Shown here piece after piece: positions 40,448-50,968 of a DNA stretch of 64,000 nucleotides (positions are counted from its first letter, which is position 1; each line of letters opens with the position of its first letter). The position numbers and the translations under genes were made by a program. The DNA lies in assembly GCF_947499845.1 (NCBI RefSeq), contig NZ_CANMPM010000003.1, positions 1-64,000 on the forward strand. The letters run 5' to 3'. Origin of the DNA: an uncultured Pseudokineococcus sp. (GTDB lineage: Bacteria > Actinomycetota > Actinomycetes > Actinomycetales > Quadrisphaeraceae). A model generated the notes under the pieces. It worked only from the letters and a program-made list of their open reading frames with translations, did not search any database and was not told the DNA's origin.

Positions 40448-41281
40448 GTGCCCGAGCTGCCCGAGGTCGAGCTGGCCCGCTCCACCATCGCGGAGGCGGC
40501 CCTCGACCGCGTGGTCGCGGACGTCGACGACGCCGACGACTGGGTCTGCCGGCCCCACGTGCCGGGCGAGGTCCGCGACGCCCTCGTCGGGCGGCGCCTG
40601 ACGGCGGCGCACCGGCGGGGCAAGACGATGTGGTGCGACACGTCCGGTGACGACGGCCGCGGCGAGGACGGCCCGCGTCTGGGCCTCCACCTCGGCATGA
40701 GCGGGCGGATCATCGTCCGGACCGGCGACGGCGGCACCGTCCACGGCGGCGACCCCGTGCGCGGCGTCGACGGCACCGACGAGGCCGTGGCCAAGCCCGA
40801 GTGGTACCGCTTCACGCTCGTCTTCGAGGACGGCGGCTCGATGCGGCTCTTCGACAAGCGGCGGCTCGGCCGGGTGCGACTGGACCCGTCGCTCGACGAC
40901 CTCGGGCCCGACGCCGGCGAGATCGGCGTCGGGGAGTTCCGCGAGCGCGTCGGGCGGGGGACGGCGCCGCTCAAGGCGCGCCTGCTCGACCAGTCCGCGC
41001 TCGCCGGCGTGGGCAACCTCCTCGCCGACGAGACGCTGTGGCAGGCGCGGCAGGACCCGCACCGGCCGGCCGGCGACCTGTCGGACGACGAGTTCACGGC
41101 CCTCCACCGGGCGCTGCGCGCCGCCACCCGCGCGGCCATCCGCCACGGTGGCGTCCACACCGGCGAGGTCATCGGCGCCCGGAAGAAGGGGCAGCACTGC
41201 CCGCGGTGCGGCGCCGACATGGCGACGGGCCAGGTCGGCGGACGCACGACGTGGTGGTGCACCGCCGAGCAGCAGGGCTGA
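40448..41281 (+). CDS. Fpg/Nei-family DNA glycosylase
   Basis: This 277-residue enzyme excises oxidised bases and nicks the abasic site. After Met removal it begins PELPEVE with catalytic Pro and Glu; the lysine in RRGKTMW and the helix-two-turn-helix segment (LLDQSALAGVGNLLADETLW) are present. The C-terminal zinc finger is atypical: CPRC, then the third cysteine in TWWCTAEQ, but the fourth position is Glu rather than Cys. Binding of zinc may be altered. The GTG start is fixed by the conserved N-terminus. Confidence 0.9.
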   Translation: MPELPEVELARSTIAEAALDRVVADVDDADDWVCRPHVPGEVRDALVGRRLTAAHRRGKTMWCDTSGDDGRGEDGPRLGLHLGMSGRIIVRTGDGGTVHGGDPVRGVDGTDEAVAKPEWYRFTLVFEDGGSMRLFDKRRLGRVRLDPSLDDLGPDAGEIGVGEFRERVGRGTAPLKARLLDQSALAGVGNLLADETLWQARQDPHRPAGDLSDDEFTALHRALRAATRAAIRHGGVHTGEVIGARKKGQHCPRCGADMATGQVGGRTTWWCTAEQQG

Positions 41282-41298
41282 CGCGGGCCGGGGCCGGT

Positions 41299-41386
41299 GC
41301 GGACCTCGCGGGGCGCCACGCCGCGCGTCGGCCCGCGAAGTCCGCGCTCGTCGTGGAGGGCCGGCGTGTCGGCCCTCGAGGTCCGC
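41299..41386. repeat. Intergenic hairpin repeat, copy 3, with an extra half-unit
   Basis: GCGGACCTCG (41299-41308) and CGAAGTCCGC (41336-41345) flank 27 bases, as in copies 1 and 2 (one mismatch in the left arm). A further CGAGGTCCGC follows at 41377 after a GAGGGCC/GGCCCTC stem (41356-41377), giving a tandem hairpin. It lies between convergent genes, where it could terminate both. Confidence 0.7.
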
Positions 41387-41394
41387 GCCCGGCG

Positions 41395-43383
41395 TCACCG
41401 CGCGGCGTCGAGCCGCCGCAGGAGGTCGTCGACCGGGCCGACGGCGAGCATCCCGCTGCCCGCCCCGGCCACCTCGCCGGCGGCCGGAGCCAGGGCCTCA
41501 CGGGCCCGGGCGGCCGTGCGGGCGTCGCCGAGGACGAGCGCCGCCTCCCCGGCCAGCGCCCACTGCGCCTCGAGCAGGTGGCCCGGCAGCGGGTCGGGCG
41601 TGCGGGCGAGCGCTCGCGCCGCCTCCCGCCGCCGCTCGGCCGCGAGCAGCGCCCACGGCCGCAGCCACGGGCCGTAGGGGCCGGGGTCGAGGTCGGCCCA
41701 GCCGTCCGGGTCGAGGCCGGGGTCGCCGCCGCGCACCCGCGCGGCGAGGACGGCCATCGGCAGGAGGCCGGCGACGACGCCCGGCATGGCGTCCCCCGGT
41801 GTCGTGGAGGATGCCTCGCGCGCGAGCGCCTCGACGACGTCGGCCGGCTCGCCGACGAGGGACGCGCGGACCGCGCGGTACCAGCGGGTGAAGACGCCGA
41901 CGAGGGGCGCCTCGGAGCGCTCGCCGAGGTCGTCGGCGGCCGCCGCGGCGGCGTCGGCGCCCGCCACGTCCCCCAGCGCGCACCGCGCCTGCAGGAGGAC
42001 GAGGTGGCCGAGCACCTCGTGGGCGACGAGGTCGTGCCGCGCGGAGACACGGACCAGCTCGGCCCCGACCTCCGCGCGGCGGCGCGCGAGACCGGCCCGG
42101 TCGAAGGCGTGCAGGTGGGCGCCGGTGAGGGCGTGCACGAGCAGGCCCGGGTCGCCGAGGTCCCGCGCCAGGGCCTCGGCCTCGCGGCCCGCCGACGCGC
42201 CGCGGGCCGCGACGGCGCCGCCGGCGCCGCGCGTCTCGACCGCGACCGTCGCCAGCAGCCGGCCCCGCAGCGCCGGCGGCGCGCCCGGGCCGAGGTCGGC
42301 CAGCGCCCGTTCGGCGAGGACGACGAGGCGCTGGGCCTGGCCCGGGTCGTCGGGGCGCGTCCACAGGGCCGGGACGTCGTGCTCGCCCACGAGCCGCGCG
42401 AGGAGCAAGGCGTCCCCGGTGGCCTCGGCGGCGTCCACCAGGGCGGAGCGCTCCCGGCGCGCCGCGACCAGCCCCGGCCCGCCCGTCGTCGCCAGCACGC
42501 GCAGCAGCTCACCCGTCGCGCGCAGGCGCGCCCGGGACGCCGGGCCGACGGCGAGCCCGTACGCCGCCGCCGTCCGGTCCCACGCCGCGGCGGCGCCGTC
42601 CGCCGGCGTCGGGCCGCCGGCCTCGTGGTGCAGGACGTCGCGCTCGAGGCGCGCGAGGGCGGGGGAGGGGTCCAGGCCGAGGTCGTCCGCGAGCACGGCC
42701 CGGGCCCGCCGCAGGGCGGCGAGCGCGTCGCCCTGCCGGCCGTCGCGGTAGAGCGCCAGCGCGAGCAGGCGCCAGCCCTCCTCGCGGTGCGGGTGCGCGC
42801 GGACGTGGGCCTCGAGGTCGGGCACCGCCGCCCCGGGGGCGCCGGCGTCCACGCGGGCCGCGGCCAGCCGCTCGACGGCGCCCCGGCGGACCTCCTCGAG
42901 CCGCGTCGCCTCGCCCGCCGCCCAGGGCCGCCCGGCGACGTCGGCGAGCGCCGGGCCGCGCCACGTCGCCAGCGCCGCGGCCAGCCGCTCCTGCGCCACG
43001 GCCGCCGGCAGGCCGCGCGCCGCGGCGACGTCCTCCTCGAAGGCGGTGGCGTCCAGCGCGCGACCGGGCAGGTGCAGGGCGTACCCCGCTCCCTGCGTGC
43101 GCAGGACGCGGGCCGGGGCACGGGGCGGTCGGTGCGGCTCGAGAGCGCGGCGCAGGGCCGCGACGAAGGTGCGCACGGCCGCCGTGCGCCCGCGCTCGTC
43201 GTCGGGACCCGCTGCCTCCCAGAGGTCCTCGACCAGAACGGCGACGGGGACGACGGCGCCGCGCGCGACGGCCAGGCGCACGAGCAGCTCGCGGTGGCGC
43301 GGCCCGGGCAGCGTCAGCTCGCGGCCGCTCGCCTCCCAGGTGGTGGTGGGACCGAGGACGCCGAGGCGCAGCGGCGCGCTCAT
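41395..43383 (-). CDS. SARP/BTAD-type transcriptional regulator
   Basis: The protein is 662 residues long. The N-terminal OmpR-like winged helix (LGVLGPTTTWEASGRELTLP; RTQGAGYALHL) is followed by the bacterial transcriptional activator domain at about 105-250 (FEEDVAAARGL; HPHREEGWRLLALALYRDGR). The C-terminal 400 residues are Ala/Arg-rich TPR-like helices; the NB-ARC ATPase of AfsR is absent. It is divergent from the alpha/beta hydrolase 34 bases away, which may be its target. Confidence 0.82.
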   Translation of the reverse strand: MSAPLRLGVLGPTTTWEASGRELTLPGPRHRELLVRLAVARGAVVPVAVLVEDLWEAAGPDDERGRTAAVRTFVAALRRALEPHRPPRAPARVLRTQGAGYALHLPGRALDATAFEEDVAAARGLPAAVAQERLAAALATWRGPALADVAGRPWAAGEATRLEEVRRGAVERLAAARVDAGAPGAAVPDLEAHVRAHPHREEGWRLLALALYRDGRQGDALAALRRARAVLADDLGLDPSPALARLERDVLHHEAGGPTPADGAAAAWDRTAAAYGLAVGPASRARLRATGELLRVLATTGGPGLVAARRERSALVDAAEATGDALLLARLVGEHDVPALWTRPDDPGQAQRLVVLAERALADLGPGAPPALRGRLLATVAVETRGAGGAVAARGASAGREAEALARDLGDPGLLVHALTGAHLHAFDRAGLARRRAEVGAELVRVSARHDLVAHEVLGHLVLLQARCALGDVAGADAAAAAADDLGERSEAPLVGVFTRWYRAVRASLVGEPADVVEALAREASSTTPGDAMPGVVAGLLPMAVLAARVRGGDPGLDPDGWADLDPGPYGPWLRPWALLAAERRREAARALARTPDPLPGHLLEAQWALAGEAALVLGDARTAARAREALAPAAGEVAGAGSGMLAVGPVDDLLRRLDAAR

Positions 43384-43416
43384 CCGTCGCTCATCCGCCC
43401 GCCGGAGGCTCGAGGC

Positions 43417-44346
43417 ATGACGGACACGACGACCGACCCGCTCGCGCGCAGCACGGCCCCGGCTCCCACGGTCCCCAGCATCCCCGGCTTCGACGCCGTC
43501 GACGTCCCCGTCGCGGATGGCGTCACCCTCCACGCCGCGGTCGGCGGCTCGGGCAGGCCCGTGGTGCTGCTGCACGGCTTCCCGCAGACCCACCTCATGT
43601 GGCGGCACGTGGCGGCCCGCCTCGCCGCCGACCACACCGTCGTCTGCCCGGACCTGCGCGGCTACGGGGCCAGCAGCAAGCCCGCGGCGACGAGCCCCGA
43701 CACCTACAGCAAGCGCACGATGGCGGCCGACGTCGTCGCCCTCGCCCGCGCGCTGGGGCACGAGCGCTTCGCGCTCGTCGGCCACGACCGGGGGCTGCTC
43801 GTGGCGCTGCGGGCCGGCCTGGACCACCCGGACGCCGTCACCCACCTCGGGTTGCTCGACGCCGTCCCCACGCTCGACACGTGGGCCGTGCTGCAGGGCC
43901 GCTCGGCGGCCGCGGCCTTCCACCTGTACCTCATGGCCCAGCCGCCCGGGCTGCCCGAGGCCCTCATCGGCGCGAGCCCCGACGTCTTCTTCGGCCACTT
44001 CCTCGACGCCTGGACCACCGACCCCGGGGCGATGCCGGACGACGTCCGCGCCGCGTACCTGCGCGCCAGCGCGGCGGCGGTGCCGTCCATCGTCGCGGAC
44101 TTCCGCGCCACCGCCGGCGTCGACGTCGAGCACGAGCAGGCCGACCGGGACGCCGGGCGGCGCCTCGCCATGCCGGTCAGCGTGGTGCAGCAGGACTGGG
44201 GCGCGGCGCTCGGCTACGACGCCGCGGCGGTCTGGCGCCCCTGGGCCGACGACCTCGAGCTCCGCCTCACGGGCGCCGGGCACTTCCTGGCGGAGACGGC
44301 GCCCGACGAGGTCGTCGCCGACGTCCGGGCGCTCCTCGAGCGGTGA
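43417..44346 (+). CDS. Alpha/beta hydrolase (epoxide hydrolase/dehalogenase-like)
   Basis: The protein is 309 residues long. It has LLHGFPQTHLMWRHVAARLA with the oxyanion HGFP motif, the nucleophile elbow GHDRGLLVALR in which Asp replaces Ser, and the catalytic His in GAGHFLAETAPDEV. An Asp nucleophile indicates epoxide hydrolase, haloalkane or fluoroacetate dehalogenase. No signal peptide is present. The ATG at 43417 follows GGAGG-like purines. Confidence 0.85.
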   Translation: MTDTTTDPLARSTAPAPTVPSIPGFDAVDVPVADGVTLHAAVGGSGRPVVLLHGFPQTHLMWRHVAARLAADHTVVCPDLRGYGASSKPAATSPDTYSKRTMAADVVALARALGHERFALVGHDRGLLVALRAGLDHPDAVTHLGLLDAVPTLDTWAVLQGRSAAAAFHLYLMAQPPGLPEALIGASPDVFFGHFLDAWTTDPGAMPDDVRAAYLRASAAAVPSIVADFRATAGVDVEHEQADRDAGRRLAMPVSVVQQDWGAALGYDAAAVWRPWADDLELRLTGAGHFLAETAPDEVVADVRALLER

Positions 44347-44350
44347 CGCA

Positions 44351-44400
44351 CGACCGGCGGCACGACGACGCGGCGGAGCGCGTCCTCGTGCCGCCGGTCG
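44351..44400. terminator. Bidirectional hairpin terminator
   Basis: CGACCGGCGGCACGA (44351-44365) pairs perfectly with TCGTGCCGCCGGTCG (44386-44400) around a 20-base loop. It lies between the convergent hydrolase and epimerase genes. Confidence 0.75.
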
Positions 44401-44415
44401 ACCCGAGGGGGCGGG

Positions 44416-45336
44416 TCAGCCCTGTGCGCGCGGGTCCGCGAGCACGTCGCGCCACGAGTGCTGCGGCTCGTAGCCGAGCAGCCGGCGAGCCTTGTCGATC
44501 GAGTAGAAGGTCTCGTCGCGGCCCATCTCCTTGCGGACCTCGACGCCGTCGTAGAAGCGCTCGACGACCTCCTGCGTCGTCGCGGCCACCGACATGTCGG
44601 CGTTGGCGACGTTGAACATCTCGAAGCCCAGACCGTCGGTCTCCAGCGCCTTCAGCGTCGCCTGCCCGAGGTCGCGCGTGTCGATGTAGGCGAAGATGTT
44701 CCGCCGCCGCAGCGACGGATCCTCGAGGAACGCGGGGAACTTCTCCTCGTACTCGTGCGGCTCGATGACGTTGTTGATGCGGAACCCGTAGACGTCAGCC
44801 CCGGTGCGGGCGTGGAACGAGCGGGAGACGACCTCGCCCGCGACCTTCGACATCGCGTAGGAGTCCTCCGGCACGACCGGGTGCTCCTCGTCGACCGGCA
44901 CGTAGAGCGGCTTGCGCTCGCCCTGGGCGAAGCAGACGCCGTACGTCGTCTCCGACGAGGCGAAGACGACCTTGCGGATCCCGAGCCGGGTCGCGGCCTC
45001 GAGCACGTGGTAGTGCGCCAGGATGTTCGTCTCGAAGGTCGCGGAGTCGGGCGCGATGCCGATGGCGGGGACGGCCGCGAAGTGGACGACGGCGTCGTAG
45101 GCCGACCCGCTGCCGCCCTGGACCAGCTCGGGCGCCTCGAGGTCGGCCATCGTCGGCATGCCGGCCATCGCGGAGTACACCTGGCCGGCGTCGGTGAGGT
45201 CGACCCGCAGGTCGGTGACGTCGGGGTGGCTGAGCTTCGTCAGGTCGGCGTTGGTGACCTGGTGGCCCTGCGACGCGAGGTACGGGGCCACGTGGTGACC
45301 GGCCTTGCCGCTGCCGCCGGTGAAGAAGATGCGCAT
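44416..45336 (-). CDS. NAD-dependent epimerase/dehydratase
   Basis: This 306-residue extended SDR has the Rossmann motif FFTGGSGKAGHHVAPYLAS, VVHFAAVPAIG, FASSETTYGVC and catalytic YAMSK. It acts on nucleotide sugars or sugar acids. The ATG at 45336 begins right at the first strand; an upstream ATG adds MLGGR only. It is divergent from the GH2 glycosidase 110 bases away, suggesting a shared sugar pathway. The last 29 codons have a decayed duplicate at 40045. Confidence 0.86.
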   Translation of the reverse strand: MRIFFTGGSGKAGHHVAPYLASQGHQVTNADLTKLSHPDVTDLRVDLTDAGQVYSAMAGMPTMADLEAPELVQGGSGSAYDAVVHFAAVPAIGIAPDSATFETNILAHYHVLEAATRLGIRKVVFASSETTYGVCFAQGERKPLYVPVDEEHPVVPEDSYAMSKVAGEVVSRSFHARTGADVYGFRINNVIEPHEYEEKFPAFLEDPSLRRRNIFAYIDTRDLGQATLKALETDGLGFEMFNVANADMSVAATTQEVVERFYDGVEVRKEMGRDETFYSIDKARRLLGYEPQHSWRDVLADPRAQG

Positions 45337-45432
45337 GCGGCCACCCAACATCGGCCGCGGCGGTTCCGCACGTCCCGGGGCGGCCCCGCCCGACCGCGGG
45401 ACCCTTCGCGCCGCGCGGGGGAGTGGGCGTCC

Positions 45433-45438
45433 TAGCGT
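45433..45438 (+). promoter_or_regulatory. -10 element close to the GH2 start
   Basis: TAGCGT lies eight bases before the ATG at 45447, so the transcript would have little or no leader. Confidence 0.45.
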
Positions 45439-45446
45439 GCCGGCGC

Positions 45447-47342
45447 ATGAGCACCCCCGGCAGCGACGCCGCGACCCCGTCGAACCGCTCGTCCTCGGCC
45501 CTGCCGAGGGCCAGCGCGCAGGACGGCACCCACCCCCGCCCGCAGATGCTGCGCGCCGCGTGGGCGAGCCTCGACGGCCCGTGGGCCTTCCGCCACGACG
45601 ACGACGACGTCGGCCTCGCCGAGGGCTGGGCCGCCGGGCTGCCGGACGCCGGTGAGATCCGGGTCCCCTTCCCGCCCGAGTCGTCGGCGTCCGGCGTCGA
45701 GGCCCGGGGCTTCCACCCGGTGGTCTGGTACGCCCGCCGGCTCACGGCGGACGACCTCGCCCGCGCGGGCGCCGGTGACCCCTCGGGGAGGGTGCTGCTG
45801 CACCTCGGCGCCGTCGACCACAGCGCGCGCGTGTGGGTGGACGGCGCCCTCGTCGGCGAGCACGTCGGCGGGCACACGCCCTTCACCGTCGACGTGACGA
45901 GTGCGGTGCGCGCCGCGGGCGACGGGGAGCTCCTCGTCGTCGTCCGCGCGGAGGACGACCCGCACGACGCGGCGCAGCCGCGCGGCAAGCAGGACTGGCA
46001 CGAGGAGCCCCACGGCATCTGGTACCACCGCACGACCGGCATCTGGCAGACGGTCTGGCTCGAGGCCGTCCCGGCCACGAGCGTCGAGCACCTGCGGTGG
46101 CTGCCGGCGCCCGGTGCGCTGGGGCGCTCGGCGCTCGACCTCACGGTGCGGCTGCGCGGTCGCGCCCCGGCGGGCTCCCGGGTGCGCGTGGTGCTGCGGC
46201 ACGAGGACGAGGTCCTCGTCGAGACGACGCAGGCCGTGCGGGCGGGCGCCCGCGAGGTGGACCTGCGCGTGCCCGTCGCCGGGCAGCGCAACGGGCAGGC
46301 GGAGCACGAGCTGACCTGGTCCCCGGAGACGCCGCGCCTGCTCGACGCCGTCGTCACCCTCGAGGCCGTCGGTGACGACGGTGCCGCGACGACGGCCGAC
46401 GCCGTCTCCAGCTACGTCGGCCTGCGCACCGCCGAGGTCGCGCACGGTGCGTTCCTCCTCAACGGGCACCCGTACGACGTGCGGAGCGTGCTCAACCAGG
46501 GCTACTGGCCCGAGTCGCACCTCGCGGCGCCGTCCCCGCAGGCGCTGCGGCGCGAGGTCGAGCTCGTCCGCGAGCTGGGTTTCACCGCCTGCCGGGTCCA
46601 CCAGAAGGTCGAGGACCCGCGGTTCCTCTTCTGGGCCGACCGGCTCGGGCTGCTCGTCTGGGGGGAGGCGCCCGGGGCCTACGAGTTCTCCGCCCGCGCC
46701 GTCCGGCTCCTCGTCGCGGAGTGGGCCGAGGTCGTCGACCGCGACGCCTCGCACCCGTGCGTCGTCACCTGGGTCCCCTTCAACGAGTCCTGGGGCGTCC
46801 AGCAGGTGCGGGTCGACCCCGCCCAGCAGGCGTACGTCCGCGGCCTCGTCGACCTCACCCGGGCGCTCGACCCGAGCCGGCCCGTCGTCGGCAACGACGG
46901 GTGGGAGCAGCCGAGCACCGACATCGCGACCGTCCACGACTACGAGGGCGACGGCGCCGTCCTCGCCCCCCGGTACGCTGACGACGCCGCGCGCGAGCGC
47001 CTGCTGGCGGGGCTCGGGCCGGCGGGGCGCCCGATGCTCGTCGGGGGTGCGGTCGACGCCGGCCAGCCGGTGATGCTCACGGAGTTCGGCGGCGTCTCCT
47101 TCCAGCCGGGCGGCGAGCGGGAGGGCTCCTGGGGGTACACCGCCGCCGAGGACGCCGGCGACTGGACGGCGCGCATCGCCGCGCTCTACGACGCCGTCCG
47201 CGCCAGCTCCTTCCTCGCGGGCTCCTGCTACACGCAGCTGACGGACACCGAGCAGGAGACCAACGGCCTGCTCGACGCCCAGCGGCGGCCCAAGGCGCCG
47301 GTCGAGGACATCCGCCGGGCGGTGAGGGGCGGCGCCGGCTGA
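45447..47342 (+). CDS. Glycoside hydrolase family 2 protein
   Basis: The protein is 631 residues long. The N-terminal sugar-binding domain has HLGAVDHSARVWVDGALVG and the conserved WYHRTTGIWQTVWLE; an Ig-like domain follows, then the TIM barrel with acid/base Glu in VPFNESWG and nucleophile Glu in MLTEFGGV. GH2 includes beta-galactosidases, beta-glucuronidases and beta-mannosidases; the substrate is not resolved. No signal peptide is present, so it is cytoplasmic. The N-terminal 30 residues are poorly conserved. Confidence 0.88.
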   Translation: MSTPGSDAATPSNRSSSALPRASAQDGTHPRPQMLRAAWASLDGPWAFRHDDDDVGLAEGWAAGLPDAGEIRVPFPPESSASGVEARGFHPVVWYARRLTADDLARAGAGDPSGRVLLHLGAVDHSARVWVDGALVGEHVGGHTPFTVDVTSAVRAAGDGELLVVVRAEDDPHDAAQPRGKQDWHEEPHGIWYHRTTGIWQTVWLEAVPATSVEHLRWLPAPGALGRSALDLTVRLRGRAPAGSRVRVVLRHEDEVLVETTQAVRAGAREVDLRVPVAGQRNGQAEHELTWSPETPRLLDAVVTLEAVGDDGAATTADAVSSYVGLRTAEVAHGAFLLNGHPYDVRSVLNQGYWPESHLAAPSPQALRREVELVRELGFTACRVHQKVEDPRFLFWADRLGLLVWGEAPGAYEFSARAVRLLVAEWAEVVDRDASHPCVVTWVPFNESWGVQQVRVDPAQQAYVRGLVDLTRALDPSRPVVGNDGWEQPSTDIATVHDYEGDGAVLAPRYADDAARERLLAGLGPAGRPMLVGGAVDAGQPVMLTEFGGVSFQPGGEREGSWGYTAAEDAGDWTARIAALYDAVRASSFLAGSCYTQLTDTEQETNGLLDAQRRPKAPVEDIRRAVRGGAG

Positions 47343-47413
47343 CCCGGTGCCGCCGGGCCCGGGCGGGGCTGGGCGAGTCGGGCTGGGCGAGTCGGGCTGG
47401 CCGGGGCCGGGTC
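47341..47413. terminator. Convergent terminator region with a 14-base tandem repeat
   Basis: GACCCGG (47341-47347) and CCGGGTC (47407-47413) form outer arms. Between them GGCTGGGCGAGTCG occurs twice in tandem (47367-47380, 47381-47394) plus a partial third copy. The region separates the GH2 gene from the convergent efflux operon. Confidence 0.5.
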
Positions 47414-47418
47414 GTGCG

Positions 47419-48752
47419 TCAGACCCCGCCGCGCAGCGCGGTGATCGGCTCGACCGTGGCGGCCTTGACCGCCGGGTACGCGCCGGCGACGAGCCCGATG
47501 AGCCCGCCGAGCAGCGCGGAGCCGAAGGCGGTCGGCAGGTCGAGGACGGGGGTCCACGCCTGCACCACCGAGACGCCGACGACGACGAGCACGCCGAGCG
47601 AGGCGCCGACCACCCCGCCGAGGAGGCCGAGGACGACCGACTCGACGAGGAACTGGCCCGCGACCTGGCGACGCGTGGCGCCGACGGCTCGGCGCAGGCC
47701 GATCTCGCCGCGCCGCTCCAGCACCGACAGGAGCGTGACGTTGGCGATGCCGAGGCCGCCGACGAGCAGCGCCACCGCCCCGAGGGCGAGGAAGGTCGCG
47801 TTGAGGTCGGCCTGGACGGCCTCGCGGGCGCGCGACCGCTCGGGCGGCGCCTCGACGTCGAAGGCGTCGTCGCTCCCCGGGTCCAGCGCCACCGGGGCCT
47901 GGCGGGCGACGAGCGGGCCCGCTCCCACCTCGATGCGCACCTGCAGCTCCTCCGGCGCGGCGAGCCCGAGGTCGGCGCGCGCGGTGCCCAGGGGCACGAG
48001 CACGGCGTCGAGCAGGTCGGTGCGCCGCTGCACGCCGTCGACGACGCCGATGACCGTGTACGGCACCTCGCCGAGGAAGACGGTGGGCTGACGGTCGACC
48101 CGGCCCACCCCGAGGCGCTCGGCGGCCCGGGCCCCGAGCACGACCACCCGGTCGGCGCGGGCGTCGTGCCCGGCGTCGAAGGAGCGACCGGTGACGACGC
48201 GGCCGCGGACGGCGTCGAGCAGCCCGGGGGAGGCGGCGACGACCGGCGGCGAGACCGCGGCCGGCGCCGACGGGTCGTTGACGGGCACGGCGGTGACGGG
48301 CGCCCCGCCGAGGTCGACGGCGGCGAGCGCCCCGGCGTCCTCCACGCCGGCCAGCCGCTCGACGCGCTCCTCGGCGTCCCAGGGCAGGCGCCCCGTCGCG
48401 CGCTCCTCGCCGGACTGGGTGAGGACGCTGCCGGGGCGGACGACGACCTGCGTGGCGGCGACGGCGTCGAACTGGCGGCCCACCTGCCCGGCGGCGGTCT
48501 GCGCCAGGCCCACGGTGACGACGAGCGAGGCGATGCCGAGCACCGTGCCGAGCATCGTCAGCGCCAGGCGGCCCGGGCGGGCGCCGACGCTGGCGACGCC
48601 CTCGGCGAGCAGGTCCCGCAGGTCGAAGCCGTCGCCCCGCCGCCACGGACGGCCCCACCACCGCCGCCGGCGCGGGGGAGGGGGCGGTGGCGGGGTCTCC
48701 GCCTCGGCCAGCTCGAGCACGTCCTCGAGCGCCACCGGCGCGGCGCGCCGCC

Positions 48753-48756
<4 letters not shown>
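47419..48756 (-). CDS. MacB-like ABC permease (FtsX superfamily)
   Basis: The protein is 445 residues long. One membrane helix near residue 60 (LALTMLGTVLGIASLVVTVG) precedes a large extracytoplasmic MacB-PCD domain; three more helices lie in the C-terminal FtsX domain (LGIANVTLLSVLERRGEIGL; RRAVGATRRQVAGQFLVES). The proline-rich cytoplasmic N-terminus (PPPPPPPRRRRWW) is unusual. It is the permease of the four-gene efflux operon; its GTG start overlaps the ATPase stop as GTGA. Confidence 0.87.
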
Positions 48757-49423
<667 letters not shown>

Positions 49424-49427
<4 letters not shown>

Positions 49428-50968
49428 CGCCCCACGACGACGAGGTCGCCCTCGTCCAGGCCCGGGCCGGAGACCTCGGCGTAGCCGTCCGCGGCGAGCC
49501 CCGTCTCGACGACGACGAGCTCGGTGCCGCCGTCGTCGCCGGCGACCTCGACCCGGGACTCGCCGCCGGGCCCGGCCGTCAGCGCGGCCAGGGGCACGGC
49601 GAGGACCTCCCCGCCGGTCGAGCTGACCGGCACCGTGACCCGCACGTTCTGGCCCTGCAGCGCGGTCAGCTGCTCGTCGGTGAGCGCGCCGACGGCGAAG
49701 GTGACGGTGGAGCGCGCCGTCCGCGGCTCGCCGGAGCCCCCGCCGCCGGAGCCCTCCCCGCCGGAGCTGTCACCGCCCTCGCCCTCGGCGCCCGCCGGCG
49801 CGCCGCCGGCCTCGTCGTCGGTGACGGCCGACACCTCGACGGGGACCTCCTCGCCGTCGGGGCCCGCGAGCACCGCCGGCATCCCCGGCGCCAGCAGCGC
49901 GGCGTCGCTCGTCGACGCCGAGGCCGAGACCTCGAGCGTCGCGCCGGAGACCTGCACGACCGCCCCGTCCACGAGGCCGCCGCGGCGCACGGACACCTCG
50001 TCCACGCGGCGGGGCAGCGACGGCAGGTACACGACCTCGCCCGCCGGCAGCCCCGTCAGCGCCTCGTCCCGCGCCTGCACCAGGGCCTCCTGCGCGCCGT
50101 CGCGGGCGTCCTCGGCCGCCGCGACCGCCTGCTGCTCCGCGACGGGCTCGGGGACGGCGAGGGCCTCGCGCCGCTGCGCGCGGGCCAGCTCGAGGGCGTC
50201 CGCCGCCGTGGCGACGGCCATGGCGTCGCCGCCCTCGCGGGCGGCGGCCAGCTGGCGCTCGGCCTCGCGGACGCCGTTGTCGGCCTCCACCCGCGTCGAC
50301 TCGGCGGGGCCCGACCGGGCCTCCTGCAGCGCGGCGCGGGCCGCCGCGAGGTCGGCCTCCGCCTGCTCGAGCGCCGCCTCGGCGTCCTCCACGAGGGCGT
50401 CCACCTCCTCGCCGGCAGACGGCGGGGCGTAGCCGGCGCGGTCGAAGAGCGCCCGGACCCCGGCGGCGGTGCCGCTGTCGTAGGTGTTGCCCGGCTCGCC
50501 CACGTCGATGCCGAGGGCGGTGAGGGCCTCCTCGAGCTGGACGACGTCGGGCCCCGAGGAGCCCGCCCGCAGGCTGCGGTAGACCGGCAGCTCGCCGGGC
50601 AGCACGAGCACGGGGCGGCCCGTCACCTCGAGGAGGACGGCGCCCGCCTCGAGCGTCGCGCCCACCTCGGGCACGGCACCGGTGACGACGGCGGGACCGC
50701 CCTCGCCCCGGTCACCCGTCTCCACGGCGACGGGCGCCGGGTCGTCGTAGCGGACGTCGCCCCGCAGGACGACGTCGTCGGAGATCACCCGCCGCTCGAC
50801 GGGCACCGTGATGGGTCCTGCCGCCGGCGGTTCCGCCTCCGCGGCCGCCTCGGCCGGCGAGGTGACCGCGCGCCCGGCGAGCAGGCCCGCCCCCAGGGCC
50901 AGCGCGGCGGTGACGCCGACGACCGCGACGGTGCGGCCGCCCCGGCCCGCGCGGGACCGCTCGCTCAC
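49424..50968 (-). CDS. Efflux periplasmic-adaptor-like protein with a peptidoglycan-binding domain
   Basis: The protein is 514 residues long. A single N-terminal helix (VAVVGVTAALALGAGLLAGR) anchors it outside the membrane. A peptidoglycan-binding domain lies at about 125-175 (GPDVVQLEEALTALGIDVGE), then an Ala/Glu-rich coiled coil at about 180-275, and beta-barrel domains with VRRGGLVDGAVVQVSG. A Gly/Ser/Glu-rich loop interrupts the C-terminal half. It would link the MacB-type transporter to the cell wall. The GTG start overlaps the lipoprotein stop as GTGA. Confidence 0.82.
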
